Shown: piece by piece, positions 1 through 5,642 of the stretch
How positions within the stretch are numbered: the first letter of the stretch is position 1
How the letters are laid out: each line of letters begins with the position of its first letter
From: Planctomycetota bacterium
GTDB taxonomy: Bacteria > Planctomycetota > Phycisphaerae > UBA1845
Assembly (NCBI GenBank): GCA_022561415.1
Contig: JADFRH010000013.1
Coordinates: 5,373 to 18,039, forward strand
Reading direction: 5' to 3'
DNA length: 12,667 bases
The notes under the pieces: generated by a model
Told to the model about the DNA's origin: nothing
The model's database searches: none
What the model saw: only the letters and a program-made list of their open reading frames with translations
Program-made: the position numbers and the translations under genes

Positions 1-285
1 ACGCTGCCCGAAGTGTTGAGCAAGAATCGGCGCAGCAGTTCCCATTGGAGCAAGGTGAGACGTGCCACAAAACAGGTTCGGGAAGCGGGGCAATGGGGGC
101 TCCGAGTAGTCGACGACGCACTAAGCAAGAACGATGTCGAGGTCCGGGAAGCTGCAATTAGGGCTCTTGAATCCTGGGGCGGAAGCGACGCCCTCCACCT
201 CTTGCGCAAGTACCGTGAAACAGAACCTTGGTTGTCAGACTACGTGCAGCAGGTGATCGCCGACTTGGAGAGTGAACTGACGTGA
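1..285 (+). CDS. HEAT-repeat-like protein, 3' part (5' end outside window)
   Basis: The frame is open from the first base of the window. A GTG at 13 could start a 90-aa protein, but the 12 bases before it show no ribosome binding site, so I read this as the C-terminal part of a longer gene. The segment DDALSKNDVEVREAAIRAL, followed by a GG-turn and LHLLRKY, has the two-helix pattern of a HEAT/armadillo repeat (D-x-EVR-x-AA-x-x-AL signature). A second helix pair follows (WLSDYVQQVIADLE). HEAT repeats are protein-protein interaction scaffolds, so no specific role can be given. The stop overlaps the GTG start of the next gene (GTGA, four bases), which suggests translational coupling. The N-terminal part is basic and Ser-rich (RRSSSHWSKVRR). 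Family call is moderately sure; function unknown. Confidence 0.6.
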   Translation, partial: TLPEVLSKNRRSSSHWSKVRRATKQVREAGQWGLRVVDDALSKNDVEVREAAIRALESWGGSDALHLLRKYRETEPWLSDYVQQVIADLESELT

Positions 286-800
286 ACATGTTAGCAAGGA
301 AGATTACTCGAAGCAAATGGGCTCGGAAGGCCTATGTCGTGGGGGAAGCAATCCGGGCCGACGCGATCACGCAATGCTTGAAGACGACTGACGATGCCCT
401 CTCCTTGTGGCGATGTTCGGGTGATGAGCGAGATGTCGACAACGTGTTCCTCGCACTTGCTCTTGGCCCCATGAACGAGAGATTCGAAACGATGGATGTC
501 GTCGTCTTCTCCGAAGGAGAACTCGCGGATGCCGAGATTGTCTCGCAGCCGAACGACGGTGATACGGCAGTCCAAGACCTCAAGGCCCGCCACTTAAACG
601 CAGTTCAACTTGATCTTGAAAAACTCGGAAGAATCGCAAAGACAATCAACTCTCGCATCAGAGACTGCGAGGTCATTCGTCGCACAACACGACAAATCGA
701 GAGCCTAGTCCGCGACGCTGATGCAATTGGGCGCGTCCGGCGTGACGAACTCCATGAGAAACTTCGTCTCAAGCTTGAGAGCGACGGCGCCGATTCCTAG
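282..800 (+). CDS. hypothetical protein, 172 aa, basic N-terminus and helical C-terminal half
   Basis: The GTG start at 282 overlaps the stop of the preceding frame in a GTGA arrangement, so the two genes are probably co-translated. I do not recognise the family. The first 25 residues are basic (ARKITRSKWARKAYVVGEA). Residues about 50-90 hold a hydrophobic stretch (NVFLALALGPMNERFETMDVVVFSEGEL). From about residue 100 the sequence is rich in charged heptad-like helix (LDLEKLGRIAKTINSRIRD, then RQIESLVRDADAIGRVRRDEL) and probably forms a coiled coil. There is no signal peptide or membrane helix. GC is low for this window: 24 of 60 bases at 601-660 against 44 of 60 at 1921-1980 in manA, hand-counted. 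That fits acquisition from another source. A small accessory or interaction protein is possible, but no function is supported. Confidence 0.6.
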   Translation: MNMLARKITRSKWARKAYVVGEAIRADAITQCLKTTDDALSLWRCSGDERDVDNVFLALALGPMNERFETMDVVVFSEGELADAEIVSQPNDGDTAVQDLKARHLNAVQLDLEKLGRIAKTINSRIRDCEVIRRTTRQIESLVRDADAIGRVRRDELHEKLRLKLESDGADS

Positions 801-1054
801 CGGAATTCCTCGGCATTGCAATCGCGGCTTCGTCGCGCAAGTCTTCAAGTGTGCGGGCTCGATTCGGTTACACCCGGTACGACCACGTACGACGTTCGCA
901 ACTCCAGAATACCGAAGTCCCAGTTCCGGAATGTCTGTCGCACCTTACGTGATCGTTGGCTACGGCAACGACGACACCGGCAAGATGCCGGTGGCACACC
1001 AAACGGTATGGGGGCCGCTTAGTCGGGAAATGCGTCCGCCGCCGGGTCGCCCCG
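801..1054. other. intergenic spacer between convergent genes
   Basis: This 254-bp gap lies between the end of the 172-aa gene (+) and the end of the MetRS-beta-like gene (-). It holds the hairpin at 975-993 and a small tandem repeat of GTACGAC (877-883 and 887-893, ten bases apart). Short open frames cross it, but none shows a start context or a recognisable product. I see no tRNA or other RNA gene. Confidence 0.5.
975..993. repeat. REP-like hairpin or bidirectional terminator
   Basis: CACCGGCA, a three-base loop AGA, then TGCCGGTG: a perfect 8-bp GC-rich stem. It lies between two convergent genes, 175 bp after the stop at 800 and about 60 bp from the stop at 1055. No T-tract follows on either strand, so a classical rho-independent terminator is not clear. 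A dispersed REP-type palindrome is an equally good reading. Confidence 0.45.
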
Positions 1055-1465
1055 TCAACTCACCGCGCTGCCGGGGGCTATGTCGGCGTCGGTGGTGGCG
1101 ATGATGACCTGGCTGTGGTCGTCGGTGCTGGCGGCCAGGAGCATGCCCTGGCTTTCCAGGCCGCGCATCTTGCGCGGGGCGAGGTTGGCTACGATGATCA
1201 GGTTCTTGCCCACCAACGACTCGGGATCATAGAACGCCTTGAGACCGGCCACGATCTGGCGCTGCTCGTCGCCCAGGTCCACCTTGAGCACCAGCAGCTT
1301 GTCGGCGTTGGGATGCTCGCTCGCCTCGATCACCCGGCCGACGCGCAGCTTGATCTTGGCGAAGTCGTCGAAGGTGATCGTGTCGGACGGCAAGCCGACT
1401 CTCTCAGTCTTGGGTTCCTCGGGCTTTGGCGATTCGGGCTGCTGCGTTTCGGGCCGTTCGCTCAT
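1055..1465 (-). CDS. free-standing tRNA-binding domain, methionyl-tRNA synthetase beta-subunit type
   Basis: 136 aa. Residues 1-25 are a Pro/Glu-rich flexible leader (ETQQPESPKPEEPKTERV). Residues about 28-136 match the OB-fold tRNA-binding domain found at the C-terminus of MetRS and in Trbp111/EMAP-II-like proteins. Recognisable elements are ITFDDFAKIKLRVGRVIEAS, HPNADKLLVLKVDLG, the QIVAGLK segment and IVANLAPRKMRGLESQGM, the last being the hallmark of the MetG C-terminal domain. In the family this domain binds tRNA non-specifically, dimerises and raises the tRNA affinity of MetRS. Here the catalytic part is absent, so it would act in trans with a synthetase encoded elsewhere, or as a CsaA/Trbp111-like tRNA-binding factor. 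The start at 1465 is supported by GGAG six bases upstream. It diverges from manA. The domain call is very sure; the exact partner is inferred. Confidence 0.9.
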   Translation of the reverse strand: MSERPETQQPESPKPEEPKTERVGLPSDTITFDDFAKIKLRVGRVIEASEHPNADKLLVLKVDLGDEQRQIVAGLKAFYDPESLVGKNLIIVANLAPRKMRGLESQGMLLAASTDDHSQVIIATTDADIAPGSAVS

Positions 1466-1512
1466 GGGTTGCTCCGGTTCATTTTCCGTTCACGTAGCCT
1501 TCGTCGGCCGGT

Positions 1513-1530
1513 GCCCCGATAGATCGGGGC
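1513..1530. repeat. perfect inverted repeat (hairpin)
   Basis: GCCCCGAT, then AG, then ATCGGGGC: an 8-bp inverted repeat around two central bases. It lies about 50 bp upstream of the minus-strand start at 1465. It could be an operator, a leader hairpin or a dispersed repeat; sequence alone does not decide. Confidence 0.5.
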
Positions 1531-1590
1531 TTGCTCCGGACCCGGCCGCTACAAATGCTTCGCCGCGAATCCCTTCTCGGCGCGGGCGTT

Positions 1591-1640
1591 GGACCGAGAA
1601 TCCCGGCGCGCCGGGACTCGGTCCAGCGGTTTCTCGGTCC
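1591..1640. promoter_or_regulatory. nested inverted repeat with two alternative pairings
   Basis: GGACCGAGAA at 1591-1600 can pair over ten bases with TTCTCGGTCC at 1631-1640. Alternatively its first eight bases pair with CTCGGTCC at 1617-1624, which brackets the 16-bp palindrome at 1601-1616. The two pairings exclude each other, as in attenuator-like leaders. It is 100-150 bp upstream of manA. A regulatory role is an inference. Confidence 0.4.
1601..1616. repeat. 16-bp perfect palindrome, copy 1
   Basis: TCCCGGCGCGCCGGGA reads identically on both strands. An exact second copy lies at 1684-1699. This one is flanked by the 8-bp inverted arms at 1591-1598 and 1617-1624. Confidence 0.7.
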
Positions 1641-1683
1641 GGCGGACCTGTGGAATTGTATCCGAAGTTCGATCGCGTGGTAG

Positions 1684-1699
1684 TCCCGGCGCGCCGGGA
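1684..1699. repeat. 16-bp perfect palindrome, copy 2
   Basis: This is an exact copy of the palindrome at 1601-1616, offset by 83 bp and ending 41 bp before the first manA start codon. Two identical symmetric sites just upstream of a gene could be a dimeric regulator's operators. Copies of a dispersed repeat are the main alternative. Confidence 0.65.
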
Positions 1700-1740
1700 T
1701 TGCGTGAAAGCGGGCGCGGCTTACAATTCCCGCGGCAAGG

Positions 1741-2856
1741 ATGCTCTTGGACATGGACGTTTACCCCCTTATCTTCATACCGATCTTCAAGCCCAAAATC
1801 TGGGGCGGGCGCAAGCTCGAAACCCTACTCGATAAGTCGCTGCCCGCCGGCGAGAAAATCGGCGAGTCGTGGGAGGTGGCCGACCTCGAAGACGATCAGT
1901 CCATCGTCGCCAACGGTCCCGTGGCCGGTCGCGGGCTGGGCGAGTTGGTCAAGGACTGGGGCACGTCGCTCATCGGCCGGGCCGAGCTGTTCGCGGGGCG
2001 GTTCCCCCTGCTGATCAAGTTCCTCGACGCATGCGAGAACCTCAGCGTTCAGGTCCACCCCGACGAAGCGATGGCCAAGCGCCTGGGCGGCCGGGTGCGG
2101 GTCAAGAACGAGGCCTGGTACATTATCGACGCGGAGCCGGACGGCTTTATCTACCGCGGACTGAGGCCCGGCGCCGACGCGGACTCATTGCGGCGGGCCA
2201 TTGAAGACCAAACCGTAGAGGCCTTGCTGAACCGCATCGCGGTCCGCAAGGGGCACTGCTATTACCTGCCCAGCGGTACGATTCACGCCTTGGGAGCGGG
2301 CGTGACGGTGGCCGAGGTGCAAACGCCGTCGGACATCACCTACCGCGTCTACGACTACAAGCGAATCGAGCCATCGACCGGCAAGCCGCGCGAGTTGCAC
2401 ATCGAGCATGCGCTCGAGTGTACCTCGTTCACCGGCAACTCGACGGCCAACGAGAACCAACAGCACGTGGCCAGTGTCTGGACGACGGTCACGAGCCTGG
2501 TGCAGTGCGCGTCCTTCACCATCGAGCGGGTGCGCATGGTCGAGGGCGTTGAGCAGGCGTTCGCGTATGGCGAAATGGTGATCTGGATGATTTTGGAAGG
2601 TAGCGGCACGATCAATCACGAGGGGCCGGGCGATCCGGTTGCGTTCAAGACCGGAGATTCGATCGTGATCCCGGCTGCGCTGCGCGGCGGGGCGGTGAAA
2701 ACGAACACCAAGTGCATGTGGCTGGAGGTTACGATTCCGATCCGCAGCTCGCTGGCGGATTTCGAGAGGCCGGACCGCGCGAGCCTGGCAGAGCCCGCCG
2801 GTGGTGAGCAGCGATTGATACAGCTACAACCACCGAAGCGTTCGGGTGGCGCATAG
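1741..2856 (+). CDS. manA: mannose-6-phosphate isomerase, class I (type I phosphomannose isomerase)
   Basis: Interconverts fructose-6-phosphate and mannose-6-phosphate in the cytoplasm, feeding GDP-mannose and surface polysaccharide synthesis or mannose catabolism. Numbering from the ATG at 1741 (371 aa), the N-terminus PLIFIPIFKPKIWGGRKL is typical of the short bacterial form. The metal ligands expected for the family are all visible: Q104 and H106 in NLSVQVHPDE, E124 in VKNEAWYIIDAE, and H182 in LPSGTIHALGAG. TYRVYDYKR (about 200-208) holds the conserved active-site Arg. Residues about 250-340 form the C-terminal cupin barrel (MILEGSGTI, GDSIVIPA). A second ATG at 1753 gives a start more like family members and has AAGGA about 11 bases upstream, so it may be the real start. 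The small membrane-protein gene follows 28 bases after the stop, suggesting one transcript. Confidence 0.93.
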   Translation: MLLDMDVYPLIFIPIFKPKIWGGRKLETLLDKSLPAGEKIGESWEVADLEDDQSIVANGPVAGRGLGELVKDWGTSLIGRAELFAGRFPLLIKFLDACENLSVQVHPDEAMAKRLGGRVRVKNEAWYIIDAEPDGFIYRGLRPGADADSLRRAIEDQTVEALLNRIAVRKGHCYYLPSGTIHALGAGVTVAEVQTPSDITYRVYDYKRIEPSTGKPRELHIEHALECTSFTGNSTANENQQHVASVWTTVTSLVQCASFTIERVRMVEGVEQAFAYGEMVIWMILEGSGTINHEGPGDPVAFKTGDSIVIPAALRGGAVKTNTKCMWLEVTIPIRSSLADFERPDRASLAEPAGGEQRLIQLQPPKRSGGA

Positions 2857-2884
2857 GGGGAGTAAAAGGGTGGGGACAGGTCAG

Positions 2885-3628
2885 ATGAATTCGCAGCAGA
2901 CCCATCGTTCCGTTCGAGCCGCCTGCGCACTGGCCGCGATTACGGGAATGGTCCTGGCCGGAATGGGTGCGTGGACGATGGACCTGACCGCCATAAGCAT
3001 CGGCATGTTGATGACGATGGCGGCCGTCGCCGGCAGCCGCGCGCTCGGGGCGTTCGCTCGCATCAAGTCGCGTCTTCACGAAACCAACGAGCAACTCGCG
3101 GGCATTCGTGCCGGGCTGAGCGCCGCCGAATCGTCGGTATCCCAATCGTTTCAGACATCACAGGATGAACCGGACACGCCGCCGATCGAAATGCTCTCTT
3201 TGGGAGGAGGAGACCCGAGGGTGCTGACGGCCGCCACGCTCGACGGAGACACGTTTCCCCGTCTGGCGACCCTGCTCAACGAGGCCGCGGTGGAGTCCGC
3301 AACCATCGCGCCGGATGAAGAGGGAGGCGAAGAGGCCAAGGCTGCGCCAACCGTCGTACAGATGAATGACGCACCGGACGAGACCGAACGACGACTCCGG
3401 CAAGAGTTTTCGCAGCGGGCTCGCCACCGTGACTACGCCGGGCTGCTCGACGTGGGTAGACGCATCTGCAAGCAACTGCCCGATCGACCGATCGCGGCCG
3501 AGTATGAGCGACTGGAACCGGCCCTGATCCGCAAGGCAGCGGCCGCCCAGTCTGATCGGAGGACGCGGCGTGCGTCGTCCGGTCCCGGCGCGATTGTCTT
3601 CGATCACTCCAGGCGAGCCGGCAACTAA
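2885..3628 (+). CDS. hypothetical membrane protein with two N-terminal helices
   Basis: About 247 aa from the ATG at 2885. An in-frame GTG at 2846 would overlap manA, and I prefer 2885 because of the AGG-containing purine-rich stretch just upstream. Residues about 10-30 (ACALAAITGMVLAGMGAWTM) and 33-52 (AISIGMLMTMAAVAGSRALG) are a pair of hydrophobic helices. They are followed by a charged helical stretch (RIKSRLHETNEQLAGIRAGL) that looks like a short coiled coil. The rest is a hydrophilic, acidic, low-complexity linker and a helical C-terminal part (ETERRLRQEFSQRARHRDYA) probably in the cytoplasm. The C-terminus ends GPGAIVFDHSRR plus AGN, and its DNA has a diverged second copy at 4215-4250. 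No family recognised. It shares a four-base tail-to-tail overlap with the next minus-strand gene. Confidence 0.7.
   Translation: MNSQQTHRSVRAACALAAITGMVLAGMGAWTMDLTAISIGMLMTMAAVAGSRALGAFARIKSRLHETNEQLAGIRAGLSAAESSVSQSFQTSQDEPDTPPIEMLSLGGGDPRVLTAATLDGDTFPRLATLLNEAAVESATIAPDEEGGEEAKAAPTVVQMNDAPDETERRLRQEFSQRARHRDYAGLLDVGRRICKQLPDRPIAAEYERLEPALIRKAAAAQSDRRTRRASSGPGAIVFDHSRRAGN
3579..3614 (+). repeat. 36-bp dispersed repeat, copy A (inside the membrane-protein gene)
   Basis: By hand alignment it matches 4215-4250 at 28 of 36 positions on the same strand. In the gene's frame it encodes the GPGAIVFDHSR end. Several differences between the copies fall at third codon positions and are silent. Confidence 0.55.
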
Positions 3629-4101
3629 CTCATCGCTTCCGCATCGAATTCCCGGATCAAACGCGGGATCGCACGGTCCAGGTTTCTCTCGTAGATCGCC
3701 GCGAACACCCGACCAAGAACAGCCGCACCGAACCCCTCGACCTCGACAATCCAAACGAGGCGACAACTCGTGTCGGTCAGCGGCTCAAACTGGTGGTCGT
3801 AATGCACGGTCAGACACAGGAACGGGCCGACCCACTTCCAATTGTCCGGTGGGTTGAACTCGGTCATGACGAACTTGGACTTCATTCCGAGGCCAAGGTG
3901 GATAACACCGCTGGACAAGGCCGAAATCGGTCCGGGCGGAGCGACATCAACGCGCTTGATGTGACGCGCCCAGCTTGGCCACTGCTCAAGCCTAGAAAGA
4001 TGAGCCCATGCGGCTCGGGCTGGCACGTTGACGACGAACTCTCTTCGAATGAGCGAGATCATGACACAAAGCCAGGTCGAGAGCTTTTCCTTGCCCGACA
4101 T
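3625..4101 (-). CDS. SRPBCC / START-like domain protein (polyketide-cyclase type)
   Basis: 158 aa. From about residue 16 the sequence has the helix-grip (Bet v1/START) pattern. A first beta strand (LIRREFVVNVPARAAWAHL) leads into the typical LEQWPSWARHIKRVDV turn. Later strands are LGMKSKFVMTEFNPPDNWKW and VHYDHQFEPL, then LVWIVEVEGFG, and a long C-terminal helix (RVFAAIYERNLDRAIPRLIR) closes the cavity. Length fits single-domain members, which bind hydrophobic ligands or act as aromatase/cyclase-like proteins; the ligand cannot be named. The ATG at 4101 gives a Lys/Ser leader, and the ATG at 4062 would start almost directly at the domain; neither has a strong ribosome binding site. The gene is convergent with and overlaps the preceding gene by four bases. 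Confidence 0.8.
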   Translation of the reverse strand: MSGKEKLSTWLCVMISLIRREFVVNVPARAAWAHLSRLEQWPSWARHIKRVDVAPPGPISALSSGVIHLGLGMKSKFVMTEFNPPDNWKWVGPFLCLTVHYDHQFEPLTDTSCRLVWIVEVEGFGAAVLGRVFAAIYERNLDRAIPRLIREFDAEAMS

Positions 4102-4276
4102 TTCCCGGTATCAGTGCTCACGCCGCAATGATATCCAAACAAACCGCTCGATTCAAGCGAAAAGAACTCTATGGCCGGGATTTGTGCCCGCGTTGACGTT
4201 CCGTCCTGCGCAACCCGACCCCCGCGCCATTGTGTTCGATCATCCCAGACAACCAAGCGGTTGGGTGGCAGGTCGT
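4102..4276. other. short spacer with possible plus-strand coding remnant
   Basis: This 175-bp gap lies between two minus-strand genes, downstream of the SpoIID-type gene and upstream of the SRPBCC gene. It holds copy B of the 36-bp repeat. In the plus-strand frame open from 4028, copy B encodes PRAIVFDHPR, almost the C-terminus of the membrane protein at 2885-3628. It may be the tail of a decayed duplicate. I see no full gene and no clear promoter. Confidence 0.35.
4215..4250 (+). repeat. 36-bp dispersed repeat, copy B
   Basis: Diverged copy (28 of 36) of 3579-3614, offset by exactly 636 bp in the same orientation. Both copies sit just beyond the 3' end of a minus-strand gene: copy A overlaps the region next to the stop at 3625, and copy B lies 27 bp past the stop at 4277. 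Confidence 0.5.
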
Positions 4277-5551
4277 TCAATAAGCGCGGGCGAGCCGGGA
4301 GCCGGGGTAATAGAAGCAGAGAATCTCGGCCGCCGCCTTGCCGCGCTGGGCGAGCCCCTGGGAACCCCACTGACAGAGCCCGATCCCGTGGCCGAACCCC
4401 CGACCGTTCTCGATGACGATGTGCCGCTTCGTCACGCGTATCGTGCAATCCGTGCTGCGCATGCGCTCGGCGCCGACGGCCAGGCGGAACGACTCGGCCG
4501 ACAGCTCCAGAGGTTTTCCCGTCGAGCCGATGATTTCGAGCTTGATGGGTCTGCCTTGGGGCGAGCGATCGATGACCTCGATCTTGGTGATCGACCCGGA
4601 GAAACCCGCCTTCGGGTTGCGCGCGACGAGGCGTGATCGAAGCTCGTTCTTGTCTATTCTGACCGGGCCCCAGCGATAGGTCTCGCCCGGCGCGTCTTTA
4701 CAAAAGTCGCACTTCGCCCCTCCGGATAGGGGCTTGATGTCGTGCTCATCGCCGAAGCGGGCGGCGGATTGGGTCACGCCTCCGCAGACGGCGCTGTAAA
4801 ACGCACTGAACAGGCGCCCGCCGTCTCCGGCGCCCCACGTACTGACGATGCCGCGCGTGTACCAGGCCGCCTCGGCGGCTTGACGACCCGTGTCATCCGC
4901 GCGGATACCGCGATAGACCTGTGAGCCCTGACCCGCCTTGACATCGTAAGCGGCGTTTCGCCTGTGAATCATAGCGTACAGAACGTAGGTCCGGGCGGCG
5001 ATCGCCTGGGCGCGGTAAGCCTCGCGCTCGAAGGTCGGCCATATTTCGTGCGCAACGACCGAAGAAACGTATTGCTCGACGTCGACCGCGTTGATGACTT
5101 CCAGCGTTCCATCGTCCAAGCACCGCAGGTCTACCCGGCCGGGATAGCGGCGACTGGGCGACCAACCGGCGCCCCGGTCGAACGCAACGGTCATCGAACC
5201 GTATCCGCCTGTATGCAGCGTGACGCCGTCCGCAGCGAATCGGCGGTCACCACAGCGTATGGCTCGGCCGGCGGAAGTGAACACATGCCACGACTCGGCG
5301 TCGAGCGGAGACTTTCGGGGGCCGGAGGGATCGGCGACCTGGATCATCGCGTCACTTCGCACGCGCACGCGGGTTGCGTCCGCGGCCAGACGCACGCGAA
5401 CGTCACGCACCGAAATGGACGGTGACGCTAAGGTTTGCTCGGCCCCGGCGCGGTGGCCTGTCGAAGCTGCGCCGGCAAACACGATAAGAAAGACCGGGAT
5501 CCAAACGGTCGGTCGCGGTCTGATTGGAACCGTCAATTCCGTCGACGCCAT
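4277..5551 (-). CDS. SpoIID/LytB domain protein, secreted or membrane-anchored
   Basis: Family members are lytic transglycosylases that cleave peptidoglycan glycan strands lacking stem peptides. I choose the ATG at 5551 (424 aa). A longer frame back to 5701 would overlap the upstream gene and add an unlikely Arg/Ser-rich leader. Residues about 12-37 are a signal peptide or anchor (TVWIPVFLIVFAGAAS). The SpoIID core spans about 150-290 with VDVEQYVSSVVAHEIWPTF (E169 at the position of the catalytic Glu) and REAYRAQAIAARTYVLYA. C256, H270, C281 and C284 are candidates for the zinc site seen in SpoIID. The C-terminal signature is complete: GRGFGHGIGLCQWGSQGLA, then AAEILCFYYPGSRL. No sporulation genes are nearby, and this family is also common in non-spore-formers, so a wall-remodelling role is more likely than sporulation. 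The gap to the upstream TPR gene is 91 bp, so co-transcription is possible. Confidence 0.9.
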   Translation of the reverse strand: MASTELTVPIRPRPTVWIPVFLIVFAGAASTGHRAGAEQTLASPSISVRDVRVRLAADATRVRVRSDAMIQVADPSGPRKSPLDAESWHVFTSAGRAIRCGDRRFAADGVTLHTGGYGSMTVAFDRGAGWSPSRRYPGRVDLRCLDDGTLEVINAVDVEQYVSSVVAHEIWPTFEREAYRAQAIAARTYVLYAMIHRRNAAYDVKAGQGSQVYRGIRADDTGRQAAEAAWYTRGIVSTWGAGDGGRLFSAFYSAVCGGVTQSAARFGDEHDIKPLSGGAKCDFCKDAPGETYRWGPVRIDKNELRSRLVARNPKAGFSGSITKIEVIDRSPQGRPIKLEIIGSTGKPLELSAESFRLAVGAERMRSTDCTIRVTKRHIVIENGRGFGHGIGLCQWGSQGLAQRGKAAAEILCFYYPGSRLARAY

Positions 5552-5642
5552 GACACGCCTCGCTGAACGCAGCGCGCTCCTGCGGGCACCGGAGCCAGGG
5601 GCAAGAGCGAACCGCTTTTTGGGCGAAGGCCCCGACGCATCG

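Larger units (their letters stand above)
1466..1740. other. divergent intergenic region rich in inverted repeats
   Basis: This 275-bp spacer lies between the divergent MetRS-beta-like gene and manA, so promoters for both should lie here, though I cannot point to convincing -35/-10 boxes. It contains a hairpin at 1513-1530, a nested inverted repeat at 1591-1640 and two identical 16-bp palindromes at 1601-1616 and 1684-1699. No coding frame across it looks real. Confidence 0.6.

Noticed and set aside
721..1022. Short plus-strand frames across 721-1104 and 816-1022
   Set aside because: No start context, no domain, Arg/Pro-rich out-of-frame composition, and the first overlaps the end of the 172-aa gene.
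1601..1699. Palindromes as transposon ends or an attachment site
   Set aside because: No transposase or integrase and no target-site duplication are visible, and the sequence between the copies (67 bp) encodes nothing.
4028..4636. 202-aa plus-strand frame as a full gene
   Set aside because: Its second half is antisense to the highly conserved C-terminal signature of the SpoIID-type gene and its start is antisense to the SRPBCC gene. Only the short stretch around 4215-4250 shows signs of coding.
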